Assembly (NCBI GenBank): GCA_033725935.1
Contig: MU867102.1
Span: 186,001 to 250,000, forward strand
DNA length: 64,000 nt
Origin: Cladorrhinum sp. PSN259
Taxonomy: Eukaryota > Ascomycota > Sordariomycetes > Sordariales > Podosporaceae
Direction of reading: 5' to 3'
Part shown: piece after piece, positions 1-10,475 of the stretch
Layout: every line of letters begins with the position of its first letter
How positions within the stretch are numbered: position 1 is the stretch's first letter
The notes under the pieces: model-generated
Seen by the model: the letters and a program-made list of their open reading frames with translations, nothing else
The model's database searches: none
What the model was told of the DNA's origin: nothing
Program-made: the position numbers and the translations under genes

Positions 1-1
1 C

Positions 2-1252
2 AGCTTCTTTACACGCCTCGATTTTCTCCTCAAAGAAGCCAAAGGGTGGAAGGACAAGGCGTTCGGCGGTGCCCAAATCATCATCACGGGCGACTTTTTC
101 CAGCTCCCTCCCGTCCTCCCCATCCAACATTGCGTCACGTGCGGCACAGAACTCAGGGATAGTTTCAAGGACCAGCGGTATCGCAGTTGTAGGACATGCG
201 AATGCAGGTTCAAGAAGGAAGCCAAGTTCGCGTTCTGCAGCGACGCTTGGGAGGAGTGCGACTTTCTATACATGACTCTAAAAAAGATTCATCGACAAAC
301 GGACGCCAGGTTTCGCGACCTACTTCAAAAGTGCCGCGAAGGCTCCAGGTTCACTAACGACGATATCGACGTCCTTACTCGACAGAAGCCTGGCCTTGAT
401 AAAAAGAAGGCAACAAAGCTCTTTCCGACCAAGAAAGAGGTTCGGCAGGTCAACAGAGCGGCCTTTGACGCTCTCCCGTACGAATCTGTCGAGTACCGCT
501 GTTACGACATGTTTATCAAGCAGAATAAAGACACGCCTAATTATTTCGCCGACAAATACGACCGACCCGAGGCGTTCAGCGCAAAGCACGATGCCGACGA
601 CCGGGACGAGCTCAGTGGCACTCTTGTAAAGCTGGAGAACCACCGATGGGAGACAAAACTGGGGCTCAAACAAAGCATGCGCGTGATGCTCCTTCACAAT
701 CTCGACATCAACGGCGGCCTCTGCAACGGAAGCCAGGGGGAGGTCGTCGGCTTTGAGCCTCTTGAGGACTCAAAAGTGCCGACGGCGCAAAGCAACAGCA
801 ATCCCAGCGGCACCATCGTGGGTACTTATAAGCACCAAAGGGAAGATGCCATTCGCATCTTTGCGAATGTCTGCAAAGCTCAAGACGGGTTTCCCGGGTG
901 GCCAGTTGTGCAGTTCGACAACGGTGTGAAGCGGACCATCTACCCGGAGTGCACGGCGAACGAGGTCGGCACCACCAGGCCTTATTCGCTGCTGTGTCGC
1001 GCTCAGGTTCCGCTGACTGCGGGCTACGCGTGGAGCATACACAAGTCGCAGGGCATGACGTTGGATAATGTTATTGTTAATTTGAAGCGGAGCTTCGAGG
1101 TGGAGCAGATTTACGTCGCGCTGTCGAGGGCCAGGTCTCTTGATGGGCTCCTGGTGGAGGGTCTCAAATCCTCTGAGGAGGATTATGGGAACAGGTTTGA
1201 CAGGACTGGAAGGGAGATGGTGAAGAGGTTTTATAATGAGCATTTCAAGTAA
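2..1252 (+). CDS. PIF1-like ATP-dependent DNA helicase, 3' part (5' end outside window)
   Basis: The open frame enters from the left edge and runs 416 codons to TAA at 1250-1252. The visible part begins just before the SF1 motif III-like stretch GDFFQLPPVLP. A Cys-rich insert follows (HCVTCG, then CRTCEC), resembling the zinc ribbon seen in one fungal PIF1 subfamily, and then the IHRQTD segment. The C-terminal motifs V and VI are present as AWSIHKSQGMTLD and QIYVALSRARS. Walker A and B must lie upstream of the window. The family unwinds DNA 5' to 3' in genome maintenance, and fungi often carry several expanded copies, so the exact role is uncertain. The ATG at 272 lies inside the domain and is not the true start. 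Confidence 0.85.
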   Translation, partial: SFFTRLDFLLKEAKGWKDKAFGGAQIIITGDFFQLPPVLPIQHCVTCGTELRDSFKDQRYRSCRTCECRFKKEAKFAFCSDAWEECDFLYMTLKKIHRQTDARFRDLLQKCREGSRFTNDDIDVLTRQKPGLDKKKATKLFPTKKEVRQVNRAAFDALPYESVEYRCYDMFIKQNKDTPNYFADKYDRPEAFSAKHDADDRDELSGTLVKLENHRWETKLGLKQSMRVMLLHNLDINGGLCNGSQGEVVGFEPLEDSKVPTAQSNSNPSGTIVGTYKHQREDAIRIFANVCKAQDGFPGWPVVQFDNGVKRTIYPECTANEVGTTRPYSLLCRAQVPLTAGYAWSIHKSQGMTLDNVIVNLKRSFEVEQIYVALSRARSLDGLLVEGLKSSEEDYGNRFDRTGREMVKRFYNEHFK

Positions 1253-1730
1253 GGAGGGTGTTTTTGTGCTTTGTGTTTTATATTATGGAGTCAGGCCTCC
1301 ATATGGGACGGGATCGCTGTGTGTGGTTCTTAGGTGTCAGTCAGGATTCAGCGTTGCCTTGATATCTATGTAGCGGGCTCCCAAATTATCTTAAGAGGAA
1401 CGTAGAGGATAAAATGACTTGGTTTAGGAGGTTAAGGTTAGGATTGTTTCTCCTAGTCTAAATAGCAGGATTTACTATATACATATATTTTTTTCCGGTT
1501 ATGCTCGATAACGCTTAATTTAAACAAGAATATATATATATACATATATCCCAATGTGTTTTACTACTAGTACCCTAGTGAACGAAGCAGTGTTCTCCTG
1601 TTTGTTATGCACTGTGGACTGTTAGGTCGTACTTTCCCTCTCTTGTTCCTTACTAAACACTAAACTGCAGCAAAGCACATAAATTCTTGCCAGAATTCTT
1701 TTGTATATAATATATATATATCTATATCTA
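1253..1730. other. Intergenic, AT-rich
   Basis: This gap lies between the convergent helicase and MFS transporter genes. It holds AT-rich low-complexity sequence with TA-repeat tracts near 1480-1550 and 1705-1730. No gene was recognised. Confidence 0.6.
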
Positions 1731-3592
1731 TTACAAAATCATTTTGAACATTGGGTCTCTGTCGTCGCCGCTCCCCTGGAACTTTGCGTACTTTCCGTTT
1801 CGCTTGTCTTTGTTGATCTTGATGCACCACAAGACATTGGCCAGGACGCTGGAAAACTCTCAGAATGTTGATCAGCATCAAATATTTTGGTTTTTGGGAA
1901 GTACTAGTTTTTTTTTTTAACTCACCCGAACCAGGCATACACCAACAAACCCAGAATAATTGTATGGCCTTTGTGGTATAGCGGACCGTCCTTCTTTGGA
2001 TAGACGAATGCTGTGTTGTTGCAAATGCATTAATATCCATGTTTCTCCAAGGTTCGGACTTTATACTAGGGGTACTCACTGGCAACAAACCCACCACAAT
2101 TTGCGATTGCCAGCTGAAGCGCAGATGTCGTGGCTCTCTTGTAGTGGCCCGCCGAGTTATTGGAATTCCAGACAAGGACCGGGGGGACGCTACTGTACAT
2201 CCCAATTGCCATGAGACAAGTCATGCCGAAGCGGACATGAGGAGAGGATACGTTGGCGATGACGGCGTAACCGATGATGGCAATGGGCAAGGTGAAGAGC
2301 ATGATGACGCCTCGGAGCTTCAGACGGTCTGATGCGAACGCGACGCAGACTTTGAAGCCATGTTAACAGGATGGAAATCAGATGACTAAAGGAGAAAAGT
2401 TCGACCTACCAGTAATAGGAGTTGCAACTGCATAGGGAATGACAGACCACAGTTGCGTCTGGTTTGGATTGGAGGTGATTTTGAGGTCGTTGATGATCGT
2501 CGGAAGCTACGGAGAATCAGAAACAGAGGCATGTAAGGAAAGAAAACGAGACGGCACTTACAAAAAGGCCAAAGCTGTACAACCCGGACAAGATGGCAAA
2601 GTAAGCTGTTGCACTTAACCACACCTGAAGGTTGAAGACGCCTCGCTTAACTTCGGACCACTTGAACTTTTCTTCTCGCTCCAGAACTGGGCTATAGGCA
2701 TTGTCAGCACCGCCCTCGGTTCCCTGGTTGGTCCCGTGAAGTTGACGTACTTGAACCTCTCATCGCCCTTACTCAGCCTCGTCCTCCCCTGCAACCTCAA
2801 AGACGCAAACTCTCTCTCCTCTTCAGTCAAGAATCTTGCCGTTGAAATGTTGGTCGGTAAAAACAGATACGCAATCAATCCCGCGACCACAGTCTGATCT
2901 TGTTAGCATGCCCCCTATCTCTCACCCTGTATATTTTTCTGTCCTCTGTAAAAACTCACAATTAACCCCTCAACAATAAAAATCCACCTCCACCCATCCA
3001 ACCCTCCCCTTTCTCCAATTGCGCTTAGTCCCCTGGCCAACAACCCACCAAACGCGCCGCTCAAACTGGCCGCGGTATAAAACACTCCAATCCTCAGTGC
3101 CATCTCTCCCCTCGTGTACATACCACTCAGGTACAGCACAATGCCCGGCAACAACCCACCCTCGGTTAATCCAAGTATGGCACGAACAGCAAAGAAACTA
3201 GCAAAACTCTTGACGAACCCCAGACACATGGTCACGATTCCCCAGCAGACGGTTAAAAGTGGAAGCCAGATGCGCGGAGTCAAATGCTTCAGCACGAGGT
3301 TCGAGGGGACTTCGCTGAATATGTAAGTCGCGTAGAACACTGCGAGGCCTTGGTTGTATTGTGAATTCGTTATGTGAAGGGAAGATTCCAGGCCCAGGAT
3401 GCGGGCGTTGCCTACGTTTGTGCGATCCAAAAATGAGCAGAGAAAGAGCAGGGCGAGGATCGGGAGGATTCGGGTGTCCTGCTTGAGCAGGATGCGTTTC
3501 GTGAGGTGGGCTTCATCGTGGGCGGAAATAGCGGAAGGGGTTGCTTCTTCCACCTTGTCGATCGACGCTTTTTCTGGGGTTGGGGATGACAT
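1731..3592 (-). CDS. MFS transporter, anion:cation symporter (allantoate permease-like) family
   Basis: The start is ATG at 3592 and the TAA stop is at 1731-1733. Six introns can be placed: 2894-2959, 2692-2750, 2507-2561, 2350-2409, 2011-2079 and 1849-1925, all GT-AG. Removing them gives one continuous protein. The first membrane segment carries FLDRTNVGNARILGL, followed by the SEVPSNL and GLTEGGLLPG motifs typical of Dal5-like ACS transporters. Late in the protein, PPVLVWNSNNSAGHYKRA and ALQLAIANCGGFVAS are hallmarks of the same family. The tail is hydrophilic and lysine-rich. Such proteins import organic anions such as allantoate, nicotinate or vitamins across the plasma membrane. The substrate cannot be told from sequence. 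Confidence 0.88.
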
Positions 3593-4850
3593 CTTTGCGC
3601 TGCAGTAGTAAGAGTGATGCAGACAAAGTTGAAATGAGTGACGGGGGACGCAAAACTCAAATATCAACTCCAGGCAGCGCACAAAAAAAAAACGATCCGC
3701 AGTGACTATCACTCTAATGTCACCGTGTCTCTGCTTGTTTCCCGGACGGTCGTTGCAAGTTGATGATCTGTGTTGGTTGAACCAATGATTTACTGCATTG
3801 CACCCTCGCATGTCTCACCGCATTAGTATAGCGGGTTCGGGGTCCCATGCATGTACAGTACCAACCATGAGAATTTGACCGAGACAAAAAGGCAGGTCTA
3901 GACTCAGCAACAGGAAACAAATACGCACTTCCTGTACTTCCTCAGTTGGTGCGCTTATCGATGATGTTACGCCAGGGTCTCACTCAGCGGATTTGCATAG
4001 ATGTAGTAGGGTTGCCATCAAGGATGAGTTTTCTCATGTCACGGTGACATGGATGGAAGGTGTTGCTAACCCGCGGCCCGCGCATTGCTTGTGAAAAGTG
4101 TGAATAAAGTCATGGTGGAATCATGTCGCGATATCGTTGTGAAACCCGGAAGTAGGTATGATTCGGTTACACCCGCCTTGGTATGCATCTGTGATCTCTT
4201 GGGCTTCCCATTTCGCCAGTCCTGGTGTGTAAGCCGTTGAAGCTTGGCTTCCGTTGGCACACAATGTCGTTGCTCGTGGGGGAAGCTAAACGTGCTGCGG
4301 GGGCGGGCGCGCAGGGTTGGGTAGCGCGATCCGGGTATGGAAGGGTCATGTGGTGGCTTTCACTGCAAGGGCAACCAGAAGAATTGCAGATTCGGGTCGG
4401 TACCGCGATGAGATGCACAAAATCCGCCTTGTTCCACCAACCGGGATGAACGGAGACATCTCCAGCAAAGCAAAACGTGGAAGTTTCGCCATTCGAACTT
4501 GAGCACTTGTGGAAGGTAGGACGATAGAGGGAGACCGACCGGCGAAACATTACCCCAAATTTTTCTGAATGGGGTGTCAATTCGGAGCTGAAATCTGATC
4601 CCCGATGGCGACCGCCCCTCATCCCCTTGGTGACGTAGATCTTGGCATCTGGTCCTGGGAGAATCATCATTTTCGGGTATCGGATGGTAGAATTGATGGC
4701 CGCTCAGGGTCCCTACTGAATACTGATTGGAGAATTGCGACGCAGGGTGCTGTCGCGTCTTTCGTGAGATATTTATTTTTTTGAGGAAAAAAAAAAAAAA
4801 GAAATATATTTTCCGAGCTTGACAATTTGAATCGGGTATCAATTGCAATA
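3593..4850. other. Intergenic, divergent promoter region
   Basis: This 1.26-kb gap lies between the divergently transcribed MFS transporter and CoA-transferase genes and should hold both promoters. A poly-A run lies at about 4787-4800, just upstream of the CoA-transferase start. Open frames here show no recognisable domain. Confidence 0.5.
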
Positions 4851-6777
4851 ATGTTCAGTGTTTCACGCGCACTAAGACGGTCGTCGACAACGACCGCACC
4901 TACGGTTCCTGTGCCTGCCCTGAGAGCGCCAGCATGTTCCCGGCAGTTACCAATTGCGCTCAGAGGTGGTCTGAGAACCTTGAGGGCACCACCAAGACAG
5001 CACCTTAAAGTCAATGGCATCCGTAGTTTCTCCATCACGAGGAATTGGAGGTCGGTCGAGGTCCAGGAAACTGAACGCAGTGATTCGAAGCTGTGGGCGA
5101 GCGCGGATGAGGCAGTGGCAGACGTACAGAGCGGCTCGGTGCTATTGAGTGCTGGGTTTGGGTTGTGCGGGATTGCGTGTAAGTCACCAGACAGTTTATG
5201 CACGGCGCGGGGGAAACTGACATGAAGCCGGATTAAAAGCAACTTTGATCGCCGCATTGCGCCGACGAGGTCCTGAATCTCTCAACTCACTCACAGCAGT
5301 GTCCAACAATGCGGGCGCAGAAGGTCGTGGAGGGCTGGCGCTCTTAACTGAGAACGGCCAGGTTGATCGCATGATCATGTCCTACTTGGGGTCCAACAAA
5401 ATTCTGGAGAAGCAGTATCTGACGGGCAAGATTGCGGTAGAGTTGTGTCCTCAGGGCACTTTGGCTGAGAGGATTAGAGCAGCGGGAAGTGGTATTCCGG
5501 CATTTTTCACACCGACAGGAGGCCGTAAGTTCCCCTGTTCTAGCATCATTACCACTTGAATTCTGATTAACCAGGTGATAGACACGCTTGTGCAAGAAGG
5601 CGCAATCCCAGCACGTTACGACGCCGACGGCAACGTAGTCGAGTACGGCAAACCCCGAGAAACAAGAATCTTCAACGGCAGGCCCTTCCTCATGGAAACT
5701 GCTCTCCCAGGCGACGTGGCCATCCTCCGTGCGTGGAAAGTCGACAAGGCTGGCAACTGTGTCTTTAGATACACCACCAAGTCTTTCGCGCCTCTTATGG
5801 CAAAGGCCGCAAAGTTGGCCATTGTGGAAGCCGAGAACATTGTCGAGATTGGCGAAATCGACCCCAATGATGTTGATTTACCGGGTATCTTTATCGACCG
5901 GATCGTGCCAGCGACGGAGCCTTCGCAGGTTGAGATCAAGAAGACGCGATCAACTGGAGATGGGAAGGAGAGCAAGGCTTCCACCAAGGGCGATGCTCAG
6001 GTGCGAAGAGACAGGATCGCGCGCCGTGCTGCCAAGGAGTTGAAGCATGGGTTTTATGTAAATTTGGGTGTTGGTAGGTAAAGCTAAGAGCTGTGCTGAG
6101 AAAGTTTGCTGACCAAAGCAACCACAGGTATCCCAACTCTGGCACCATCCTTCCTGCCAACAGGGCAGCAAGTATGGATCCAGTCAGAAAACGGCATCCT
6201 TGGAATGGGCGATTACCCCTTGCCAGATGAAGTCGACCCAGACATCATCAATGCCGGAAAAGAAACCACAACTCTCGTGCCTGGTGCAGCAACCTTTGAC
6301 TCGTCGGAATCCTTCAGCATGATACGCGGTGGCCACGTTGATGTATCCATCCTCGGCGCATTACAAGTCAGCGCGTCAGGAGATTTGGCGAATTACATGA
6401 TCCCAGGGAAAGTCTTCAAGGGCATGGGAGGAGCCATGGATCTCGTCTCAAATCCGGATAACACCAAGATTGTTGTTGCTACTGAGCATGTCGCCAAGGA
6501 TGGAACTTCTAAAGTTGTTCAGACGTGCAGTTTGCCGGTAACGGGCGCAAGGGTGGTCAGCACGATAATTACCGACATGGTGAGTCCATTCATGTAAACG
6601 GAAAAAAAAAGGGGGGATATGTTTACTAATTGTTGGATGTAGGCTGTGTTTGAGGTCGACCGAAAAAAGGGCACTCTGACCTTGACAGAAATTGCGCCTG
6701 GCTTGGAGGTTGAAGATGTTAAGCAGAAGACTGATGCCACATTTACAGTGGCTGAAGACTTGGAGGTTATGGAGTAG
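4851..6777 (+). CDS. Succinyl-CoA:3-ketoacid CoA-transferase, mitochondrial
   Basis: This enzyme moves CoA from succinyl-CoA to acetoacetate in mitochondrial ketone-body and short-chain acid metabolism. The start is ATG 4851, giving an Arg/Ser-rich N-terminus that looks like a mitochondrial targeting signal. Introns are 5179-5239, 5525-5581, 6074-6127 and 6580-6642; the second uses the acceptor GATAG, which keeps the frame. Subunit-A motifs GFGLCGI, LTAVSNNAG and QGTLAERIRA are followed by GIPAFFTPTG and ALPGDVAILRAWKVD. The B half carries SENGILGMG with the catalytic Glu, then ISMIRGGHVDVS-like and GDLANYMIPG motifs. Both halves are fused in one chain, as in eukaryotic SCOT. The stop is TAG at 6775-6777. 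Confidence 0.93.
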
Positions 6778-6941
6778 GCTGTAAATTGGTTGCATACGAT
6801 AGATTCCCGGCGTCACCACACTTGCATTCGTTTTGTACAGTACTATCCTAAGTATTCCTTATATATCATCGTCGTACATACATCGCATATTTATATCAGT
6901 CATCCCATTTATCTACATGCTCATTCCAGCCACGTTCTTAG

Positions 6942-8061
6942 CTACAACTTACTCCTCAACTCCCTTTCCTCCTTATCAACAACATCCTTCTCTACCGCCT
7001 GTGTCCCCTCCTTACCATTGTCAATGATTTCCCCCTCGACAACCTCCTCATTCCCCTTCAACTCCCACTCGGCCGCATAGTTTCCCCTCTTCCCACTAAT
7101 TGCCTTTGCAATCTTGTCAACGCTATTAAGAATCCACTCCAACCCTTCATCACTTGCACCAACCCGCCTCAGCGCCTCAGTCTCCCCAGCATCGGTCTTA
7201 CCGCCCAAGCCACCTCCACTGTACTCTTTTTCCGCCCAGCCCTGCTCGATAGCTTTCTTCAATCCAAAAACGTGAGACAAAACCTGAGGCCCAACACCCG
7301 TCTGCGCCCTCAAACAAGCAACGGCAACAATACTAGTCAGACACCGTCCTACACTGCCCAGTTGCCTCCTCTCGTCCGCCAGCCCACTACTGTTATTATC
7401 CTGCTGTCTACTATTCCCTCTATTATCCTCGGGCGGATTCGCGAGTAAAGGCCCGTAATGGCTGCCCAGAATATGCACTGGTAGGTCTGGGTGAGACTCT
7501 GCGAGTTTTTTGACCAATTTCTTCTCGAAGGGAGTGTAGATGCTGTCCCAGAGCTGCTGGCCCCTCGCCTGGACGGCGTCGATGTTCTTGTACGTGACCT
7601 GCCGCGAGGGAGCGGTGCACAGCTGCGCGGCCCAGGGGTTCACGTTCATTGCGCTCTTGAACTCGCCCAGGCAGTTGATTGTGCGCGGGATCCCGTTGAA
7701 GGAGATGCACTTGAGGCCGATTTCGCGGATCAGTTCGGCGGTCGAGAGGGGCGTGAGGAAGGGCGTCGTCGAGGAGGTTATAGAGTGCAGGGCTACCAGC
7801 GAGGCGGGGGAGTTTAGCGTGAAGGTTGTTGCTGCCTTTGAGAGAGTTTAGTTAATTGGAGGGGAAAAACAAGAACATATGGAAAGGGGAAAGGGCATAT
7901 ACGGCTAGAGCAACAAAGGGACGGATTCCATATTGTTTTTGTTTCCCCTCGAGCAGGATGCGCGAGTAGACGTCGCGGATCCAGGCCGGCGCGGGCGTTG
8001 TGTTTGGGCGCGCTGCCGGGGACTCGATTAAAGCTTTGAGGGTTGGCGAGAGCTTCGACAT
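6942..8061 (-). CDS. AhpD-like-fold protein of unknown function
   Basis: The start is ATG 8061, one intron lies at 7836-7902, and the stop TAG is at 6942-6944. The spliced protein has IREIGLKCISFNGIPRTIN, which resembles the helix of fungal AhpD/carboxymuconolactone-decarboxylase-like proteins. A helical core with YTPFEKKLVKKL and HILGSHYGPLL follows, then a conserved RCLTSIVAVACLRAQTGVG segment. I see no CxxC redox pair, so peroxidase activity is doubtful. The C-terminal 50 residues are Glu/Lys-rich and probably disordered. The gene is convergent with the CoA-transferase, leaving a 164-bp gap. The family assignment is moderate and rests on motif memory only. Confidence 0.6.
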
Positions 8062-9111
8062 TTTTGTTTGTGTCTCGTCGTCGTTTGGTTGAAGGATTTC
8101 TTGAGGTGTGTTCTAGATTTTGCGTAGCTTAACCCATAGGCGTCAACACCAAGAATTGATCCCTTATACAACCAGTTATTGTGGTTTCAATGGGGTTCAC
8201 TGATACTGAGAGCAAACCTGGAGCAAAAATGGGCGCTGGAGACTGCGCAAAAAGTTCCAGCGGTTCCCCCATTCCATGACGCATGTGAATTTACCCCTTC
8301 CCCTGCCCCAAGTTTGCGCTCCTTGATCCCTGTCGGTTTTCCCCTCGCCGCCCAGCGTCCACACCACTGCCCCAGTTTCAGTGGATTCTTCGGCAGTCAG
8401 AAATGCATTCCGTTGAACCCCGCCAAAAGTAGGGGATTATTCCACCATTGCCCCCACCATCCATCACCCATTCCCTTCAACGACACCTTCTCGCCGAGGG
8501 AGGAAAATGTGCTAGACTACCGCCTTTTCAGAAAAAAGTTCTGCTTTGTTCTCCAACTCCGGGTGCCGAGGTCTGAGGTCGGTTGGAATACTAACCTAGG
8601 AGCATTGATTTACCAGCGAGGAAGGGTTGGGAAATACGGAAGAGCAGGACATGCTGAATCTGAGAAGAGCAACGTCCAAAAAAAAAAAAAAAAAAAAAAA
8701 ATTGTCCTCCAATGGTACTGGTACATGTAAACGTGTAGGCAATCTACATAACAGCCACAGCCGGGAGGGCGGGCCCGAAATGAAGACCATTCTGAACCCC
8801 CAAGTGGTTTGGATCTGGGTGCCGTTACTATGCCCCTCTGTGTACTTTGTTTCTTCGTCTGCGGGGGATCCTCACTATATCGGCCATATTTTCGTGCTCG
8901 AAACTTCCGCAGGCTAAGGGCTGTGCCGTTCCGGGAATCACTTTGCGCCTTTCCTTGTCTCGCCTGCCCCCTTCTGTGACCTTGGTGATCCATGAATTGT
9001 GCTCAATCTATCTCCAACAAAAATATTCCCCTTCCCATACCGTACCCTAGATTTCCAGATATTTGGAACAAAAAGAGAAAAAAAGTGGAATCAGACAGTA
9101 GGAGCACAACA
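8062..9111. other. Intergenic, divergent promoter region
   Basis: This 1.05-kb gap lies between the divergent AhpD-like and carrier genes. It contains a 22-nt A run at about 8680-8701 and long C/T-rich stretches. Open frames on both strands lack recognisable domains and look like chance. Confidence 0.5.
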
Positions 9112-10471
9112 ATGTCTGGGCAGACGGGAACTAAGCAGCCATTTTGGCTCGGGTTCGTGACGCTCGCCGTCCTGGCCCCCCCGTTACCCCCGATAAGGCG
9201 CTGACTACTGAATGATAGCGGAGCGGCAGCTTCCATGGCAGTCTGCTTCAGTGAGTCAACTTCCCAGTATCCGGGTTATGGCATTGTCCAAGCTTATCCA
9301 TGTTGACCATAATGTCTAATGTACAATTCCTTTCAGCACACCCACTTGATCTTACAAAATAGTTCGTGACATGAGCCTCATCATACTGCTTCATACAAGA
9401 CTCACAATCCCTCCAGCCGCATGCAGGTGCTCAAAACCCGAGCTCCCATGCTCTCAACACTGTACAACTTTGCCGTTCGCGATGGTGGGTGAGATGACCA
9501 GAGCATCGTCGACCATTGCTAACACACTTCACCAGGATTCCTCTCGTTGTGGTCCGGTCTCTCAGCCTCAGTACTCCGCCAGTCGACCTATTCAACTTCT
9601 CGGTTTGGCTTGTATACCGTCCTGTCCCAGCAGCTCAAGAAAAAAACTGGGAGCAGCAAGTTATCGACATCCTCAACCGTCCTATGTGCTGGTGTAGCAG
9701 GCGGTCTGGCAGGGATGATTGGGAACCCGACTGAGGTTGTGCTTGTCCGGATGTGTGCCGACGCGGCTAAACCAGCTTCAGAACGTTTCCTATATTCGGA
9801 TGCAGTGACAGCACTGTATCGCATCTCGAGAGAGGAAGGGCTGTCGGTCTTCGGGAGGGGACTATCTGCCAATGTTGTCAGGAGTGTGCTCATGAGTAAG
9901 TAAGCCCGGTGTTGGCTTCGAGGAGACATGCTTACTTTTGATAACAAGACGTGTCTCAGATCGCGCCGTAAGTCTCCCAAAAACACCCATGCGTGCATCT
10001 GCTGACTCTCCCTGCTCAGATATGCGGCGGCAAAACGTGCCATACTCTCTCACACCCACCTAAAAGACGATATTCGAACGCACGCCCTCTCATCACTGGT
10101 CGCTGGAACGGTCGCAACCACAGCTTGTGCGCCGGCAGATGTCTTAAAAAGCCGAATCCAAAGTGCCGCAAGGGGAACAACCGTACGGAAGCCCGCCCCT
10201 TTACTTCTTCCACATTGCTGACAACATTCAGGTCACGCAAGTGATACGCTCTGGTGTCCAACAAGAAGGTGTCATATTCCTCATGAAAGGCTGGACGCCT
10301 GCCTGGCTTCGCTTAACGTCAGTCACCTCCTCCGTCTTTCCTTGCTCATTCTTTAATCCCTGCTAATCGAGCCGCAGACCACACACGGTATTGACCTTCG
10401 TCATAATGGAAAAGTTGCAGTCTCTTGTCAACCAAGTCCATGCCCCTGCCCCAGCTCGGGCAGCAATATGA
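9112..10471 (+). CDS. Mitochondrial carrier, dicarboxylate carrier type
   Basis: Nine exons reconstruct a carrier with the usual three repeats: 9112-9152, 9219-9250, 9337-9361, 9417-9484, 9536-9895, 9949-9967, 10020-10182, 10232-10317 and 10378-10471. Signature motifs are THPLDLTKYRM in repeat 1, GNPTEVVLVRM in repeat 2 and CAPADVLKSRI in repeat 3. The middle NVSQIAPYAAAKRA matches fungal dicarboxylate carriers. These proteins exchange malate or succinate for phosphate across the inner mitochondrial membrane. Exons 2, 3 and 6 are only 32, 25 and 19 nt long, so automated gene calls are likely to be wrong here. The donors of introns 1 and 3 are GTTCGT. The stop TGA lies 4 bp from the stop of the convergent regulator. 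Confidence 0.85.
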
Positions 10472-10475
10472 GAAC

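Noticed and set aside
3800..3860. TAGTATAGCGGGTTCG, tRNA-like
   Set aside because: The D-arm-like and T-arm-like parts are directly adjacent, with no anticodon arm and no acceptor stem.
8179..8730. 183-codon plus frame
   Set aside because: It ends in a poly-A run and has a Pro/Ser composition with no domain; it is probably a chance frame.
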